64,000 nt of DNA, from contig JBBQSD010000007.1 in the NCBI GenBank assembly GCA_038214135.1, forward strand, positions 32,309 through 96,308, read 5' to 3'. The stretch comes from JANLSE01 sp038214135 (lineage in GTDB: Bacteria; Chloroflexota; Chloroflexia; Chloroflexales; Roseiflexaceae). The translations under genes were made by a program, and so were the position numbers. Shown here piece by piece: positions 17,946 through 27,359 of the stretch. Below the pieces are notes generated by a model, which did no database searches, was not told the origin of the DNA, and worked only from the letters and a program-made list of their open reading frames with translations. Position 1 is the stretch's first letter. The number at the start of each line of letters is the position of its first letter.

Positions 17946-20900
17946 TTATGGATTCGCCTCCACCAACGGCAGCTTGAAATGCATGATCCGGCTATTGCCG
18001 CGATCAACGACGAACAGCGTGCCATCTGGCGCAAATGCCAGGCCACTCGGTAGCTTGAGCGAGGCAAAATCACTACCTGCCCCACCCCAGCGCAATAATT
18101 CCTGGCCGGCTGCATCGGTCAGCAGCATGGTATTCGTACCCGGAATGCTGATCGCTACTTGCCCATTGCTTACGGCAATGAATGGATCATCATAGGTCTG
18201 TGGGAGCCAACCAGCAACACGCCAGGTTGCGATTGGATCTGGTTTTGCCTGCCCCTGTTCATCGCGGGCAAAGGCCTGTACACGGCCATTCCAGGTATCG
18301 GCAACATACACATTATTGTCGTCCACTGCAACGCCAATTGGTTCGCTGAACTGGCCAGCCGCCGAACCGAATGCGCCCCATTGGTAGCGGTAGTTGCCCT
18401 CGCTATCGGTGACGACGATCCGTTTGTTGCCTGTATCGGCAAGGTATACATTACCCTGGCTATCGACGGCGATGCCACGCGGGCCGAAGAATCCAAGCGG
18501 TTGGGCCTGGTTCTCTGCGGCACTGCCATCGGTTGGGCTAGCTCGCCGCCCGCCACCAAAATCTTGCTTGCCTGCGCCCCAGCTCTTCAGAAATTTTCCA
18601 CTTGAGTCGAATTTGACCACCCGCGCATTCCAGGTGTCGGCGACATACAGATTGCCATTGCTATCGACAGCCACACCACGCGGCTCAAAGAATTGCCCAT
18701 TGCCACTGCCAAATGCACCAATCGTCCGAATCGGTTTGCCATCGGAACTCAGAACTTCGATCCGATGATTGAGCGTATCGGCAATATACAGGTTGCCCTG
18801 GCTATCGACAGCTGCTGCACTGGCACCATTAAACTGGCCAGCAGCCTGGCCCTGGCTGCCAAAACTCTGCTGTGCAACCAATTTGAGTGGGCCACTCGCA
18901 GTAACGCCGCCATTGGTTCCACCAACCGGCGCAAGATCACGGCGCACCCACACTTCCATCTCACGGCCATCGAGGCGCAATGGCTCGGGCAGTTCTCGGT
19001 ACAGCAGATACTTCCAGGTATTGCCCCAGTGTGAACCATCCAATGGCCACAGCAATGGCGCGAAGATATTGTGAATCTTGGTGACATCAATATTTGGGCA
19101 ATCCTTGAAGGCATCGGCAACCATCGCGGTGCTATAGTAGAAGCGCTTATATCCCGGTGAATCGGGATCGCATTTGTAGCCCTCTGGAAACCACCAGTTC
19201 AACTTCGAGTCATAGCGCTTCACATAATTCGCATCGAGTGCCGAACGGGCAGTTTCGTTGAGCGTGCCCTTCGAGACCAGTACCACCGGTACCAGGGCCT
19301 TATCTGCACCCGGCTGAACGGGATCGACAATAAATGATTCGGGTGTAGCGTTACGGAAGAAATCGGCGTTGCGATTCTCCAGGCGCTTGAAATCACGCAG
19401 ATACCATTGATATGGCCAAGCCAGGCTGCCCTCACCATCGCGGGCTGGGTCGCCAGCATCCATGATCACCGGCATCGTCAACCCGCCAATTGGATCGTTT
19501 GCACTACGGTTATTGCGCGTCTGGTTGATCGCCAATTCGCGGACATTCTTGACAATTAATGGCACATCTGGCGAACTCTGCACATACACAAGCGGCTCAA
19601 CCGGTGTATCCGGGTGATCATACACAACCATCCAGGTCGCACGGATCATATACATGCCCATCAGCGCCGAGATAGTTAAACCAGCGATTGCGGCAGTTGC
19701 ACGCCACCCAGCTCGTTGGCCAATTGTGAGGATTGCGAAGAGCAGCGCGCCACCAACAGCAAGTGGAACCAGACCCTGGAGTAGCGATGATTGACCTGCC
19801 TGGCTGGCGGCGGAGCTACTGATCCGCCAGTAGGCGACCCCCAGGGCGACTATCATGATCACAAGGAATGGCGGAACCAGCGCAATCCGCGTCTGTCGCA
19901 GTTCACGCCAACGAACCGTCTCGATCAGTTGGCCAATTGCCCATGCGATCAGCAGATTGCCAGGGAGTGCGATATGTGTTACTAGCCAGGGCATTTTTTC
20001 GCCAGCCCACGAGAATGTGACCAGCGAACTGAGAAACCAGAATGCCAGGAACAACGGGAACATAGCCACTCGCGCCAACGGTCGGGCATCGGGTGCATCT
20101 GGCAATTGGGTGCTATCGGCATTCAGCGATCCATTCAGGCCACGTTGTTCATCATCCGAGAGCTGTGTTTCGTCGCTGATCAATTGATCGTTTAGCTGCT
20201 CGTCGAGTTGATCATCGAATGAGAGTTGTTTGCTGCCGATCGCTTCATCATGGGCCTGAACTTTATTCTTTGCCTTGCTGGCGATCTGCTGCTTACGAAT
20301 CGGCAAGCGAATGCCTCTGGTGAACAGGTAGATCACGGCCCCGAAGCCACCAAACAATGCTAGCGGTTCGTAGATCGACATCAGCATCAGATGATAGTAC
20401 CAGGGCTGATCGCCACGGGCAGCTTCCTGCTGCGATCCAAGCCAATAGGATAGCCCGGCATACAATCCAGAAAGCAGGCTCTGCGGATCGGCAAAGAAGG
20501 TGCTATAGAACAGAACATAGATGGCAATCAGCACGGTGAGCGCGGCCCATAGGGTACTACGCCGTTCATGCCACAGCTCGCTAAAGCGCTGTGAAAGGAT
20601 GGATGTTTCTTCCCACACACGGGTCATCAGCAGCGCGGTTGCGGATACCGCAATGAACAGGAGCGCCATGCCACCAGCTCTCAGGTTCGTTGTGATCCGT
20701 GGGTTCCATAGTTCAACAAGAAAGGAGGCACCAAGGATCACCAGTAGTGCGATGGTGACGGTGCGAATCGGGAGGCGTTCGTAGGCCAGCCGAATGATCA
20801 CAAACCATCCGAAGATGAAGAATAGAATATAGTACAGTTCGTGGGTCGCAATCGCCAGCGATATTCCGGCGGCGAGTAATACCAGAAAACTGGCCTTGCC

Positions 20901-21449
20901 ACTATCGAGATAGCGGAAGAAACCAATCACCATCCACAGCGTCCACAGCAGGATTAGGCCATCGTGGCGGGCAAAGCGGGTGTAGTACAGCAGTGAGGGC
21001 GCAAATGCCAGTAATACCGCAGCAACAAGCGTTCCTCGCGTGCCAAGGTATGGCCGCAGCATCCATACCGAGGCAACCATGCCAATTCCGGCTAGCGCCT
21101 GTGGCAGGCGCGCCTGCCAATCGCCATCACCAAACAAGAAATAGCTGATCAGGGTGAATATATACAGCGATGGGCCATGATAGGTTGGTTCATAGCAATA
21201 GGTATTGGCTGGCCGACCGCCAACACAGGTGAACCCGCCAGCACCGACGAAAAACTTCCAGCTCATCCAGGCATGGATGGATTCATCATGGTGTAGCGCC
21301 ATCTTCCCGAGGCCGTACAGATGGGCAATAATGCTCAACGCAACAATCGCCACAAAGGAAAGCAGCTCAATATTGAGGCGCGTCAGATCCAATGAACGAC
21401 CTAGTGTATCAGGTGCAGCATATTCTCGTTGGCGTGGGATAACTGCCAT
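17946..21449 (-). CDS. Agl23-like (TIGR03663) multipass membrane protein fused to an NHL-repeat propeller
   Basis: 1167 residues. The N-terminal half has a dozen or more membrane helices and the family marks LHHDESIHAWMSW near the start (an acidic pair after the first helix, as in GT-C glycosyltransferases), YEPTYHGPSLY, RLPQALAG and RFARHDGL. This matches the family called flippase-activity-associated Agl23. A cytoplasmic acidic, Asp/Gln-rich loop (about 395-465) interrupts the membrane part. Residues about 860-1160 hold NHL-type repeats (AVDSQGNLYIADTLNHRIEV, AVDSNGNLYVADTWNARVV, AVDSQGNVYLADTGNKRIVV), a beta-propeller probably outside the cell. ATG 21449 has GGAGAG upstream. It lies 36 bases after its paralogue. 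Role: probably sugar transfer from a lipid carrier to envelope glycans; inference. Confidence 0.88.
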   Translation of the reverse strand: MAVIPRQREYAAPDTLGRSLDLTRLNIELLSFVAIVALSIIAHLYGLGKMALHHDESIHAWMSWKFFVGAGGFTCVGGRPANTYCYEPTYHGPSLYIFTLISYFLFGDGDWQARLPQALAGIGMVASVWMLRPYLGTRGTLVAAVLLAFAPSLLYYTRFARHDGLILLWTLWMVIGFFRYLDSGKASFLVLLAAGISLAIATHELYYILFFIFGWFVIIRLAYERLPIRTVTIALLVILGASFLVELWNPRITTNLRAGGMALLFIAVSATALLMTRVWEETSILSQRFSELWHERRSTLWAALTVLIAIYVLFYSTFFADPQSLLSGLYAGLSYWLGSQQEAARGDQPWYYHLMLMSIYEPLALFGGFGAVIYLFTRGIRLPIRKQQIASKAKNKVQAHDEAIGSKQLSFDDQLDEQLNDQLISDETQLSDDEQRGLNGSLNADSTQLPDAPDARPLARVAMFPLFLAFWFLSSLVTFSWAGEKMPWLVTHIALPGNLLIAWAIGQLIETVRWRELRQTRIALVPPFLVIMIVALGVAYWRISSSAASQAGQSSLLQGLVPLAVGGALLFAILTIGQRAGWRATAAIAGLTISALMGMYMIRATWMVVYDHPDTPVEPLVYVQSSPDVPLIVKNVRELAINQTRNNRSANDPIGGLTMPVIMDAGDPARDGEGSLAWPYQWYLRDFKRLENRNADFFRNATPESFIVDPVQPGADKALVPVVLVSKGTLNETARSALDANYVKRYDSKLNWWFPEGYKCDPDSPGYKRFYYSTAMVADAFKDCPNIDVTKIHNIFAPLLWPLDGSHWGNTWKYLLYRELPEPLRLDGREMEVWVRRDLAPVGGTNGGVTASGPLKLVAQQSFGSQGQAAGQFNGASAAAVDSQGNLYIADTLNHRIEVLSSDGKPIRTIGAFGSGNGQFFEPRGVAVDSNGNLYVADTWNARVVKFDSSGKFLKSWGAGKQDFGGGRRASPTDGSAAENQAQPLGFFGPRGIAVDSQGNVYLADTGNKRIVVTDSEGNYRYQWGAFGSAAGQFSEPIGVAVDDNNVYVADTWNGRVQAFARDEQGQAKPDPIATWRVAGWLPQTYDDPFIAVSNGQVAISIPGTNTMLLTDAAGQELLRWGGAGSDFASLKLPSGLAFAPDGTLFVVDRGNSRIMHFKLPLVEANP

Positions 21450-21485
21450 ATGCTCTCCATATGAAATAGGTTCGGGCGTATAAAA

Positions 21486-24086
21486 TTATTTTTGTTCCCC
21501 GATACCGAAGCCAAGCTCATCGGCCAGGGCTGGTCGAATTGCCAGAACAAAATCGCTTGATCCAAGTGGGGCAGGCAGATTGCGAAACAGAATGTAATCC
21601 CAATACTGGCTTGCGGTGTTGCCATCGAATGGCGTTCGCAGCATGCGCATCAACAGTGCTGATTCCGGCGTCACAGGGCGGGTCATCCAATCGCTTGGCA
21701 GCCGATACATGGCCTCTTCTGGGAACCACCAACGTAATGGGTAGCGCTGGACGCGAAATCCAGCAAAACTCTGGCGATTCTGATCGTTAAGATTCTCTTC
21801 CATAATCAGCATGGCCATCACCTCATCGGGAGGGGTTGGAATCACGCCAGCCGGCTGTTCGGTTGCACGCGTGAAACGGCGCATATACCAATCCCAGACG
21901 GTCTCGTTGTCGTACCAGATTGGCATATCCATCGCGCCACCACGCCGCCGCGAGGCTTGTTCCAGGCGATCAATCACCCGCATAACATCTGGCGAGGTTT
22001 GGGTGTAGATCATCATCTCGCGCGGCACATCGCCCCAGCGAAAGTTGAGCTGGAATGCACTGCGCAGGCTATAACTTGCGCCAACAATCGTTATTGCCAG
22101 GGCCAATGCACCAATTGCCCAGCGTCGGCCCATCAGGACACTGCCGCCAATGGTGAGCAGGGTGATCAGGCCTAGCCCGATCAGTGGGAACCAGGGAATA
22201 TAGGCGAGCTGTGCTCCGCCAGTACGAATCGAAAGGGCCAGCAGCAGGAAGCACAACACGGCGATCACCCCGAAAATACCCAGGTAGGTGATCAATGCAC
22301 TGCGCTGTGAGGCTGGTAGCGCTGGCGCATTTGGGTCGGCAGTGCGCCACCAGTTCATCGTTTGTGCAAGTGCCCAGCTACCCATCAGGGTCAATGGCAG
22401 TGCCAGATGAATCGTCAGCCATGGCATCTTTTCGCCAGCCCACGAATACAGGAACAGGGTTGCAATCAACCACCAGGCCAATAATGCTGGGAGCGCAAAC
22501 GTCCAATCGATGGGTTGGCTCGATTGCATATTCCAAACCGTTGCTTGGGGCGTATCGTCAGAAACAGACTCGTTGCTGTTGATCGGAGCTGTTCCCTCAC
22601 CCCTGGCCTCTCGCCCATTGGGAGAGGGGCAGCGCAGCAGGGGTGAGGGAGGAGGTGCCGCATCAAGGTCTTTACTCTTTGCTGGCATTCTCGATTCCGC
22701 AAAAGCTGCTCGGATGCGTACCCAACCCATGCGTCCGACCATCGCAAGGCCGATGGTTGCCCACAGCAGCATGAGTGGTTCGTAGATCGAGAGCAGAACC
22801 AGGTAGAAGTGCCGTGGTTGTGCGCCACGCTCAACCTCGTGCTGGGCCATCCAGTACAGCAATGAGCCGGTGGTTCCGCTAATAATACCAACCGGGTTTG
22901 TCAGAAACGAGGAAAAGATCAGCGCATATAATCCAAAGAACAACCCGAGTGCAATCAGCCAACGGCGATCATAGGCCAGGCTGGCGAATGCATCAAGTGT
23001 GCTATCATTGGTTGCACGGGCACGCTGCCAGGCAGTATTCTCATCTGTATCGCGCCTTCGCCAGATTAACACATACAGGGCGATCAGCGTGCCAAGGGTG
23101 AGTACCATGCTGATTATGAGCGATGGGTGCCCAAAGAACTGCCCCAATTTGATCAGATACGCGCCAAGATTATTATCTGGTTGGTGGCGTACACACAGCG
23201 CAAACGCATTATCGGCGGTTGCGAGCGGTGGTAGGCCAAAAATCGGGCCTGGCCGGTCGATCTTCATCGGGTTATCGGGTGGGTAGAGGTTCGCACTATC
23301 TGGGCAAATATACGGGCCATTCGCCCGATTCACCGTATCGCTGGTTGGGTACGGCCGTTCTGGATGGCCAGGTAACACGAACACCAGCAGTGCGATGGCG
23401 ATGCCAAGGCCAGCCACAAGCGCAGCACCGGGCCGCCAGACCTTATAGAAGAACAGGCCAAGCAGCACCGGTAGGAAGATCGCCAGATATAGAAAGAATG
23501 TTTCTAGCGTCGTAAACATCAGTGCCAGTGCCGCTGCACCAATAAACAGCCAGCGTGCCTGGCGGGTTGATGCATAGCGAACAACACATATGAACACCAG
23601 GAGTTCAAATGTGACAGCATAGATATCGTGGCGAATGAAGCGGCCAACATACAGAACCACTGGCGAGATCAACAGTGCCGTCGATGCGATCAGCGCAGTC
23701 GAGCGGCCAAGCTCGCGCCGTAGCAAATAGGGCAATACCGTTAGAACACTGCCAAATAAGGCCGCACCAAGCCGGGCCGTATAGTTACTATCGCCAAACA
23801 GGAAATAGATCAGCGCGCCCCAGAAATAGAGAAACGGCCCATGCAGCAGTGGGTCATGAACAAAACCCTTGCCCGACATCACATAGTATGAAAAGGCCGC
23901 GTGCAGCGTTTCATCGTGATGCAGCGCACGATTGTCCAACATGAGCAGATGCGACAGGATCGAGAGCAGGAACAGGCCACAATACAGGCCCTGTTCAAGC
24001 GTGATCGTTCGGCGTGATGCCTCCGCCATTGGGATTGAGCGGGCAGAAGGCGTAGCAGTCTGCGGGGGGAGTTCGGCTATCGACAT
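21486..24086 (-). CDS. Agl23-like (TIGR03663) multipass membrane protein with in-frame repeat insertion
   Basis: 866 residues from ATG 24086, which has GAGGG 5 bases upstream; the frame opens at TTG 24158, but that start would overlap the likely transcription start. About twelve membrane helices and the family marks LHHDETLHAAFSYY, LHGPFLYF, RLGAALFG and RFIRHDIY are visible. The cytoplasmic loop near residues 490-530 contains the segment SPLLRCPSPNGREARGEG, which is the translation of a palindromic repeat (22594-22648) of a kind otherwise found between genes. The extracytoplasmic C-terminal part resembles that of the downstream paralogue but has no NHL propeller. Both probably act on membrane-linked sugars. 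Confidence 0.87.
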   Translation of the reverse strand: MSIAELPPQTATPSARSIPMAEASRRTITLEQGLYCGLFLLSILSHLLMLDNRALHHDETLHAAFSYYVMSGKGFVHDPLLHGPFLYFWGALIYFLFGDSNYTARLGAALFGSVLTVLPYLLRRELGRSTALIASTALLISPVVLYVGRFIRHDIYAVTFELLVFICVVRYASTRQARWLFIGAAALALMFTTLETFFLYLAIFLPVLLGLFFYKVWRPGAALVAGLGIAIALLVFVLPGHPERPYPTSDTVNRANGPYICPDSANLYPPDNPMKIDRPGPIFGLPPLATADNAFALCVRHQPDNNLGAYLIKLGQFFGHPSLIISMVLTLGTLIALYVLIWRRRDTDENTAWQRARATNDSTLDAFASLAYDRRWLIALGLFFGLYALIFSSFLTNPVGIISGTTGSLLYWMAQHEVERGAQPRHFYLVLLSIYEPLMLLWATIGLAMVGRMGWVRIRAAFAESRMPAKSKDLDAAPPPSPLLRCPSPNGREARGEGTAPINSNESVSDDTPQATVWNMQSSQPIDWTFALPALLAWWLIATLFLYSWAGEKMPWLTIHLALPLTLMGSWALAQTMNWWRTADPNAPALPASQRSALITYLGIFGVIAVLCFLLLALSIRTGGAQLAYIPWFPLIGLGLITLLTIGGSVLMGRRWAIGALALAITIVGASYSLRSAFQLNFRWGDVPREMMIYTQTSPDVMRVIDRLEQASRRRGGAMDMPIWYDNETVWDWYMRRFTRATEQPAGVIPTPPDEVMAMLIMEENLNDQNRQSFAGFRVQRYPLRWWFPEEAMYRLPSDWMTRPVTPESALLMRMLRTPFDGNTASQYWDYILFRNLPAPLGSSDFVLAIRPALADELGFGIGEQK
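22594..22648. repeat. Palindromic repeat element inside the Agl23-like gene
   Basis: Outer arms CCCTCACCCCTG (22594-22605) and CAGGGGTGAGGG (22637-22648) enclose an inner hairpin, CCTCTC versus GGAGAGG. Related elements lie between genes at 10905-10940 and about 46469-46573. Here the element lies wholly within an open frame, adds about 18 codons and leaves the frame intact. Confidence 0.8.
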
Positions 24087-24172
24087 GATCCCTCGGTTGC
24101 TGCGGCGGGCGGACGAGCGTGGCATCTGCGCGCCCGAAATGGAAGAGGTCGCTACCAATAGACATTACCTCC

Positions 24173-24202
24173 ATTGTACCCGATCTCGTGGCAGCGACGC
24201 AA
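24173..24202 (-). promoter_or_regulatory. Promoter for the Agl23-like pair
   Basis: On the minus strand TTGCGT (24202-24197) and TACAAT (24178-24173) are 18 bases apart. Transcription would start near 24166, which supports the ATG at 24086 rather than the TTG at 24158, whose GGAGGT would fall at or before the start of the transcript. Confidence 0.5.
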
Positions 24203-24273
24203 GCGCATAAATAGAGCGTTGGGTGAGTGAGTACGCTTGACTGCCACTGCATTCAGCGCGAAAATGTTGTACA

Positions 24274-24305
24274 GGCGCATGATATTGCGCCGTGTCCCGT
24301 ATAAG
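24274..24305 (+). promoter_or_regulatory. Palindromic operator-like site and -10 box before the GH116 gene
   Basis: GGCGCA (24274-24279) and TGCGCC (24286-24291) form a perfect dyad with a 6-base centre. A TATAAG -10-like box lies at 24300-24305. No good -35 box is seen, so activation or repression at the dyad is plausible but unproved. Confidence 0.35.
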
Positions 24306-24320
24306 CAAAGGAGCACATGC

Positions 24321-26765
24321 GTGGCAGTATCTTCAACATTACGCGGGCACCGAACATTCACTGGCCGAAACCTAAGCTCGATTGCCATGCCACTTGGTGG
24401 TATTGGCACTGGCAATGTTTCAATTGGCGGGCGCGGCCAACTCTGCGATTGGGAGATCTATAACCGGGCCAGTAAAGGTACTACGTTGCCAAACACGTTT
24501 TTTATGCTGCGCGCTCAGATCGGCGGTAACGATCCGATCCTGCGCGTTCTGGAAGGTCCACTCCTGGCACCGTACCGTGAATCGCATGGCTACCATCCCT
24601 CGACGGGTGCCGGCCTACCGCGCATGGCTGCAGCGACCTTCACCGGTGCCTACCCCTTTGCCACTATCGCACTCAGCGATCCCGATCTGCCGCTTGATGT
24701 TGAGATCGAAGCCTTCACGCCACTCATCCCGCTCAATCCACAGGATTCGGGTATTCCCTGTGCAATTTTGACCTATCGTGTTACGAATTGCAGCGATGAA
24801 CGCGCTCAAATCACCCTGGTCGGCTCACTTGCCAACCCGGTTGGCGGGATTGGGCGGGATCGCTACCAGAACCTGAGCGGCGGTGGCGTTGGCCAGAACC
24901 GCAATGTGGCCCGTACCGAGGAACATCTGGCCGGGCTACACATGACCTCCGAGCGCTATGCGCCAGATGATATTCATTATGGCGATGTGAGCCTCACAAC
25001 AACCCATCCATTCGTTACGATCAAACGGGCCTGGTTGCGTGGTGCCTGGTACGATTATGTGCGTGAATTCTGGGATGATCTTAGTGATGATGGCGCGCTG
25101 ACCGATCTTGGCTACGAAAGCGTCAGTGAAGATGGCCTGAGCGACACCGGCTCGCTTGGGGTTGTCGATACGCTCTCACCTGGCGAACAGGGCCGCTATC
25201 GCTTCATTCTGACATGGCATTTTCCCAATCGCGCCCCTGGATGGGAGAAACAGCAGGGCACGCCACTGCGCAACCAATATGCTACTCACTTCGCATCATC
25301 CTGGGAAACGGCTCGCTATGTGGCCGAGAATATGCCCCGGCTCGAAAGCACCACCCGTAGCTTCCATCAGGCGCTGTTCGGCAGTACGCTGCCACCAGAG
25401 GTGATCGATGCCATATCTGCCAATATTGTTGTCGTACGCAGCACGACCTGTTTCTGGTTAGAGGATGGCCGCTTCTATGGCTGGGAAGGCTGTTTTGATG
25501 ATGGTGGTTGTTGTGCCGGCAGCTGTACCCACGTCTGGGCGTATGCCTATACCGCCGCATTTCTGTTCCCATCGCTGGAACGCTCCATGCGAACAATCGA
25601 ATTTACGATTGAGACAGAGCCAAGCGGCTATATGACCTTCCGTACCTTCAAGACATTTGGCGATCAATTTGAATGGGGTTGGGGCGATCAGAAGCCAGAA
25701 GCAGCCGTCGATGGCCAGATGGGTTCAATCATTCGGGCATACCGCGAATGGCGCTTGAGTGGCGATCAGGCATGGCTCGCCGATATCTGGCCAGGGATCA
25801 AACAGGCAATGGCGTTTGCGCTCACACAATGGGATACCGATAACGATGGGCTGCTGGATGGGCGGCAGCACAATACCTATGATATTGAATTCTATGGGCC
25901 AAACCCGCTGAGTAGCTTCTATCATCTGGCCGCATTACGGGCAGCCGAAGCATTAGCCATCGTGCAGGGCGATACAACCTTTGCTTCTGAATGCCGAATG
26001 GCCTATGAACGGGCCGCGCCTCAGCTCCACACATTGCTGTGGAATGGCGCATACTACCAGCAACGGCTCGCTGATGTCGACTCCCAGCCGTATCAGCATG
26101 GCGCTGGCTGCCTGACCGACCAACTGCTTGGGCAACTGCATGCCTGCGTTCTGGGGCTTGGCGATCTCGTCCCAGCTGAGCAAGCACGAAGCGCACTATT
26201 GGCAATCGTTCAGAACAACTTCCGCGATAACTTTCGCACCCACATCAACTGCCAGCGCACCTATCTTCTGAATGATGATCAGGGCTTGTTGCTATGTACC
26301 TGGCCACAGGGCGGGCGGCCACGCTTCCCATTCCCCTATTCAGATGAAGTCTGGACGGGATGTGAGTATCAGGTCGCCGCCCATCTGATCTATGTTGGCG
26401 AAACCGAAACAGGGCTGAAACTCGTTCGCGCCGCACGAGCACGCCACGATGGCGAAAGCCGTAACCCGTGGGACGAAGTCGAATGTGGGCATCACTATGC
26501 CCGTGCGATGTCCAGTTGGGCATTGCTACCGGCACTCACTGGCTTCACAAGTGATGCAGCAGCCAATTGGATGGCCTTCGATCTGCGGCCAGAGGCTGTT
26601 GATCAGAACGAAGCGCGGGTGTTCTGGTCATCTGGGCGAGCCTGGGGAACCTATCGCCAGTATCGCAATGCCGATGGGAGCTGGCAACCAGAGGTGATCG
26701 TGTTGGGTGGGGATGCACACGGAATACGTGTGATGGCCTGTGGTCAGGAATGGAGGATTGATTAA
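24321..26765 (+). CDS. GH116 (DUF608) beta-glycosidase, GBA2-like
   Basis: 814 residues from GTG 24321, chosen because AAAGGAG lies 7 bases upstream; the frame opens at TTG 24237 but that region lacks a ribosome site. The N-terminal beta-sandwich starts with the family motif IAMPLGGIGTGNVSIGGRG. The (alpha/alpha)6 catalytic domain contains FYGWEGCFDDGG, where Glu is the likely nucleophile region, and GRQHNTYDIEFYGP, whose Asp matches the acid/base position of GBA2/TxGH116 enzymes. These hydrolyse beta-glucosides or beta-xylosides. No signal peptide is visible, so it is probably cytoplasmic. It is divergent from the Agl23 operon. Confidence 0.88.
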   Translation: MAVSSTLRGHRTFTGRNLSSIAMPLGGIGTGNVSIGGRGQLCDWEIYNRASKGTTLPNTFFMLRAQIGGNDPILRVLEGPLLAPYRESHGYHPSTGAGLPRMAAATFTGAYPFATIALSDPDLPLDVEIEAFTPLIPLNPQDSGIPCAILTYRVTNCSDERAQITLVGSLANPVGGIGRDRYQNLSGGGVGQNRNVARTEEHLAGLHMTSERYAPDDIHYGDVSLTTTHPFVTIKRAWLRGAWYDYVREFWDDLSDDGALTDLGYESVSEDGLSDTGSLGVVDTLSPGEQGRYRFILTWHFPNRAPGWEKQQGTPLRNQYATHFASSWETARYVAENMPRLESTTRSFHQALFGSTLPPEVIDAISANIVVVRSTTCFWLEDGRFYGWEGCFDDGGCCAGSCTHVWAYAYTAAFLFPSLERSMRTIEFTIETEPSGYMTFRTFKTFGDQFEWGWGDQKPEAAVDGQMGSIIRAYREWRLSGDQAWLADIWPGIKQAMAFALTQWDTDNDGLLDGRQHNTYDIEFYGPNPLSSFYHLAALRAAEALAIVQGDTTFASECRMAYERAAPQLHTLLWNGAYYQQRLADVDSQPYQHGAGCLTDQLLGQLHACVLGLGDLVPAEQARSALLAIVQNNFRDNFRTHINCQRTYLLNDDQGLLLCTWPQGGRPRFPFPYSDEVWTGCEYQVAAHLIYVGETETGLKLVRAARARHDGESRNPWDEVECGHHYARAMSSWALLPALTGFTSDAAANWMAFDLRPEAVDQNEARVFWSSGRAWGTYRQYRNADGSWQPEVIVLGGDAHGIRVMACGQEWRID

Positions 26766-26792
26766 CGAAGGCCGTAGAGACTCAATGGGTGG

Positions 26793-26826
26793 GCCGTAGA
26801 GACGCAAGATTTTGCGTCTCTACGGC
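26793..26826. repeat. Palindrome, GTAGAGACGC family, overlapping a stop codon
   Basis: Fifteen-base perfect arms, GCCGTAGAGACGCAA (26793-26807) and its complement (26812-26826), enclose GATT. A partial extra copy of the left arm starts at 26771. The right arm covers the stop codon (26820-26822) of the convergent receiver gene, so the element may serve as terminator for both convergent genes. Confidence 0.75.
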
Positions 26827-27236
26827 GCGGGATGAACAGCACCAACTGCAGCCTCACGAGGAACCAGAAGACGGCGCGTTACACCAACAAATTCTTCAAT
26901 CAGAAATGGTTTGGTGAGGAATGCGCTAACCTGGACTGCCTCAGCATCACGGCGAATCTGTGGTGAGTCGTAGGCTGTGAAGAGTACCATTGGTACTGCT
27001 GCACCCTGCCTTCGCAACTCATCAATCATCTTCACGCCATTCTTGCCCCGCAGATTATAATCCGTTAGGACAATATCGTAGGATTGGGCATCCCATAGAT
27101 CCAGCCCTTCCTCAGCCGAACTCGCTTGATCGAGCGTGTAGGGAAACCCAAGCATCTGCATGCCAAGACCGATGATCTTAGCAATGTAGTTATCGTCCTC
27201 CACGAGGAGAATTCGGTATGGTGCGCGCATGTCCAT
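26820..27236 (-). CDS. Single-domain response regulator
   Basis: 138 residues, one receiver domain. The acidic pocket is VEDD (12-15), the phospho-acceptor is D59 in VLTDYNLRGKNG, the Thr is in VLFTAYD and the Lys in LTKPF. The last 15 or so residues are Pro/Ala-rich and lie next to the palindrome. No kinase gene is adjacent; the nearest kinases are CheA (5896-8166) and the GAF kinase (51763-53733). Output is unknown. Confidence 0.88.
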   Translation of the reverse strand: MDMRAPYRILLVEDDNYIAKIIGLGMQMLGFPYTLDQASSAEEGLDLWDAQSYDIVLTDYNLRGKNGVKMIDELRRQGAAVPMVLFTAYDSPQIRRDAEAVQVSAFLTKPFLIEEFVGVTRRLLVPREAAVGAVHPAP

Positions 27237-27261
27237 TGGGGACTCACTTCTGCGATCGCTG

Positions 27262-27286
27262 CCCGTCGTCGTTTCGGCGGGTTTTT
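27262..27286 (+). terminator. Possible rho-independent terminator
   Basis: CCCGTCG (27262-27268) pairs with CGGCGGG (27275-27281) allowing one G-U pair, and is followed by five T. It lies between divergent genes, so its target transcript is uncertain; it may instead be leader structure for the minus-strand receiver gene. Confidence 0.35.
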
Positions 27287-27359
27287 ATGCTACCATATAT
27301 TATACAAGGTTCAAATTACATAATTGTTATCCTGGTTGAAAATTCGTTAGCAAGGCAGT

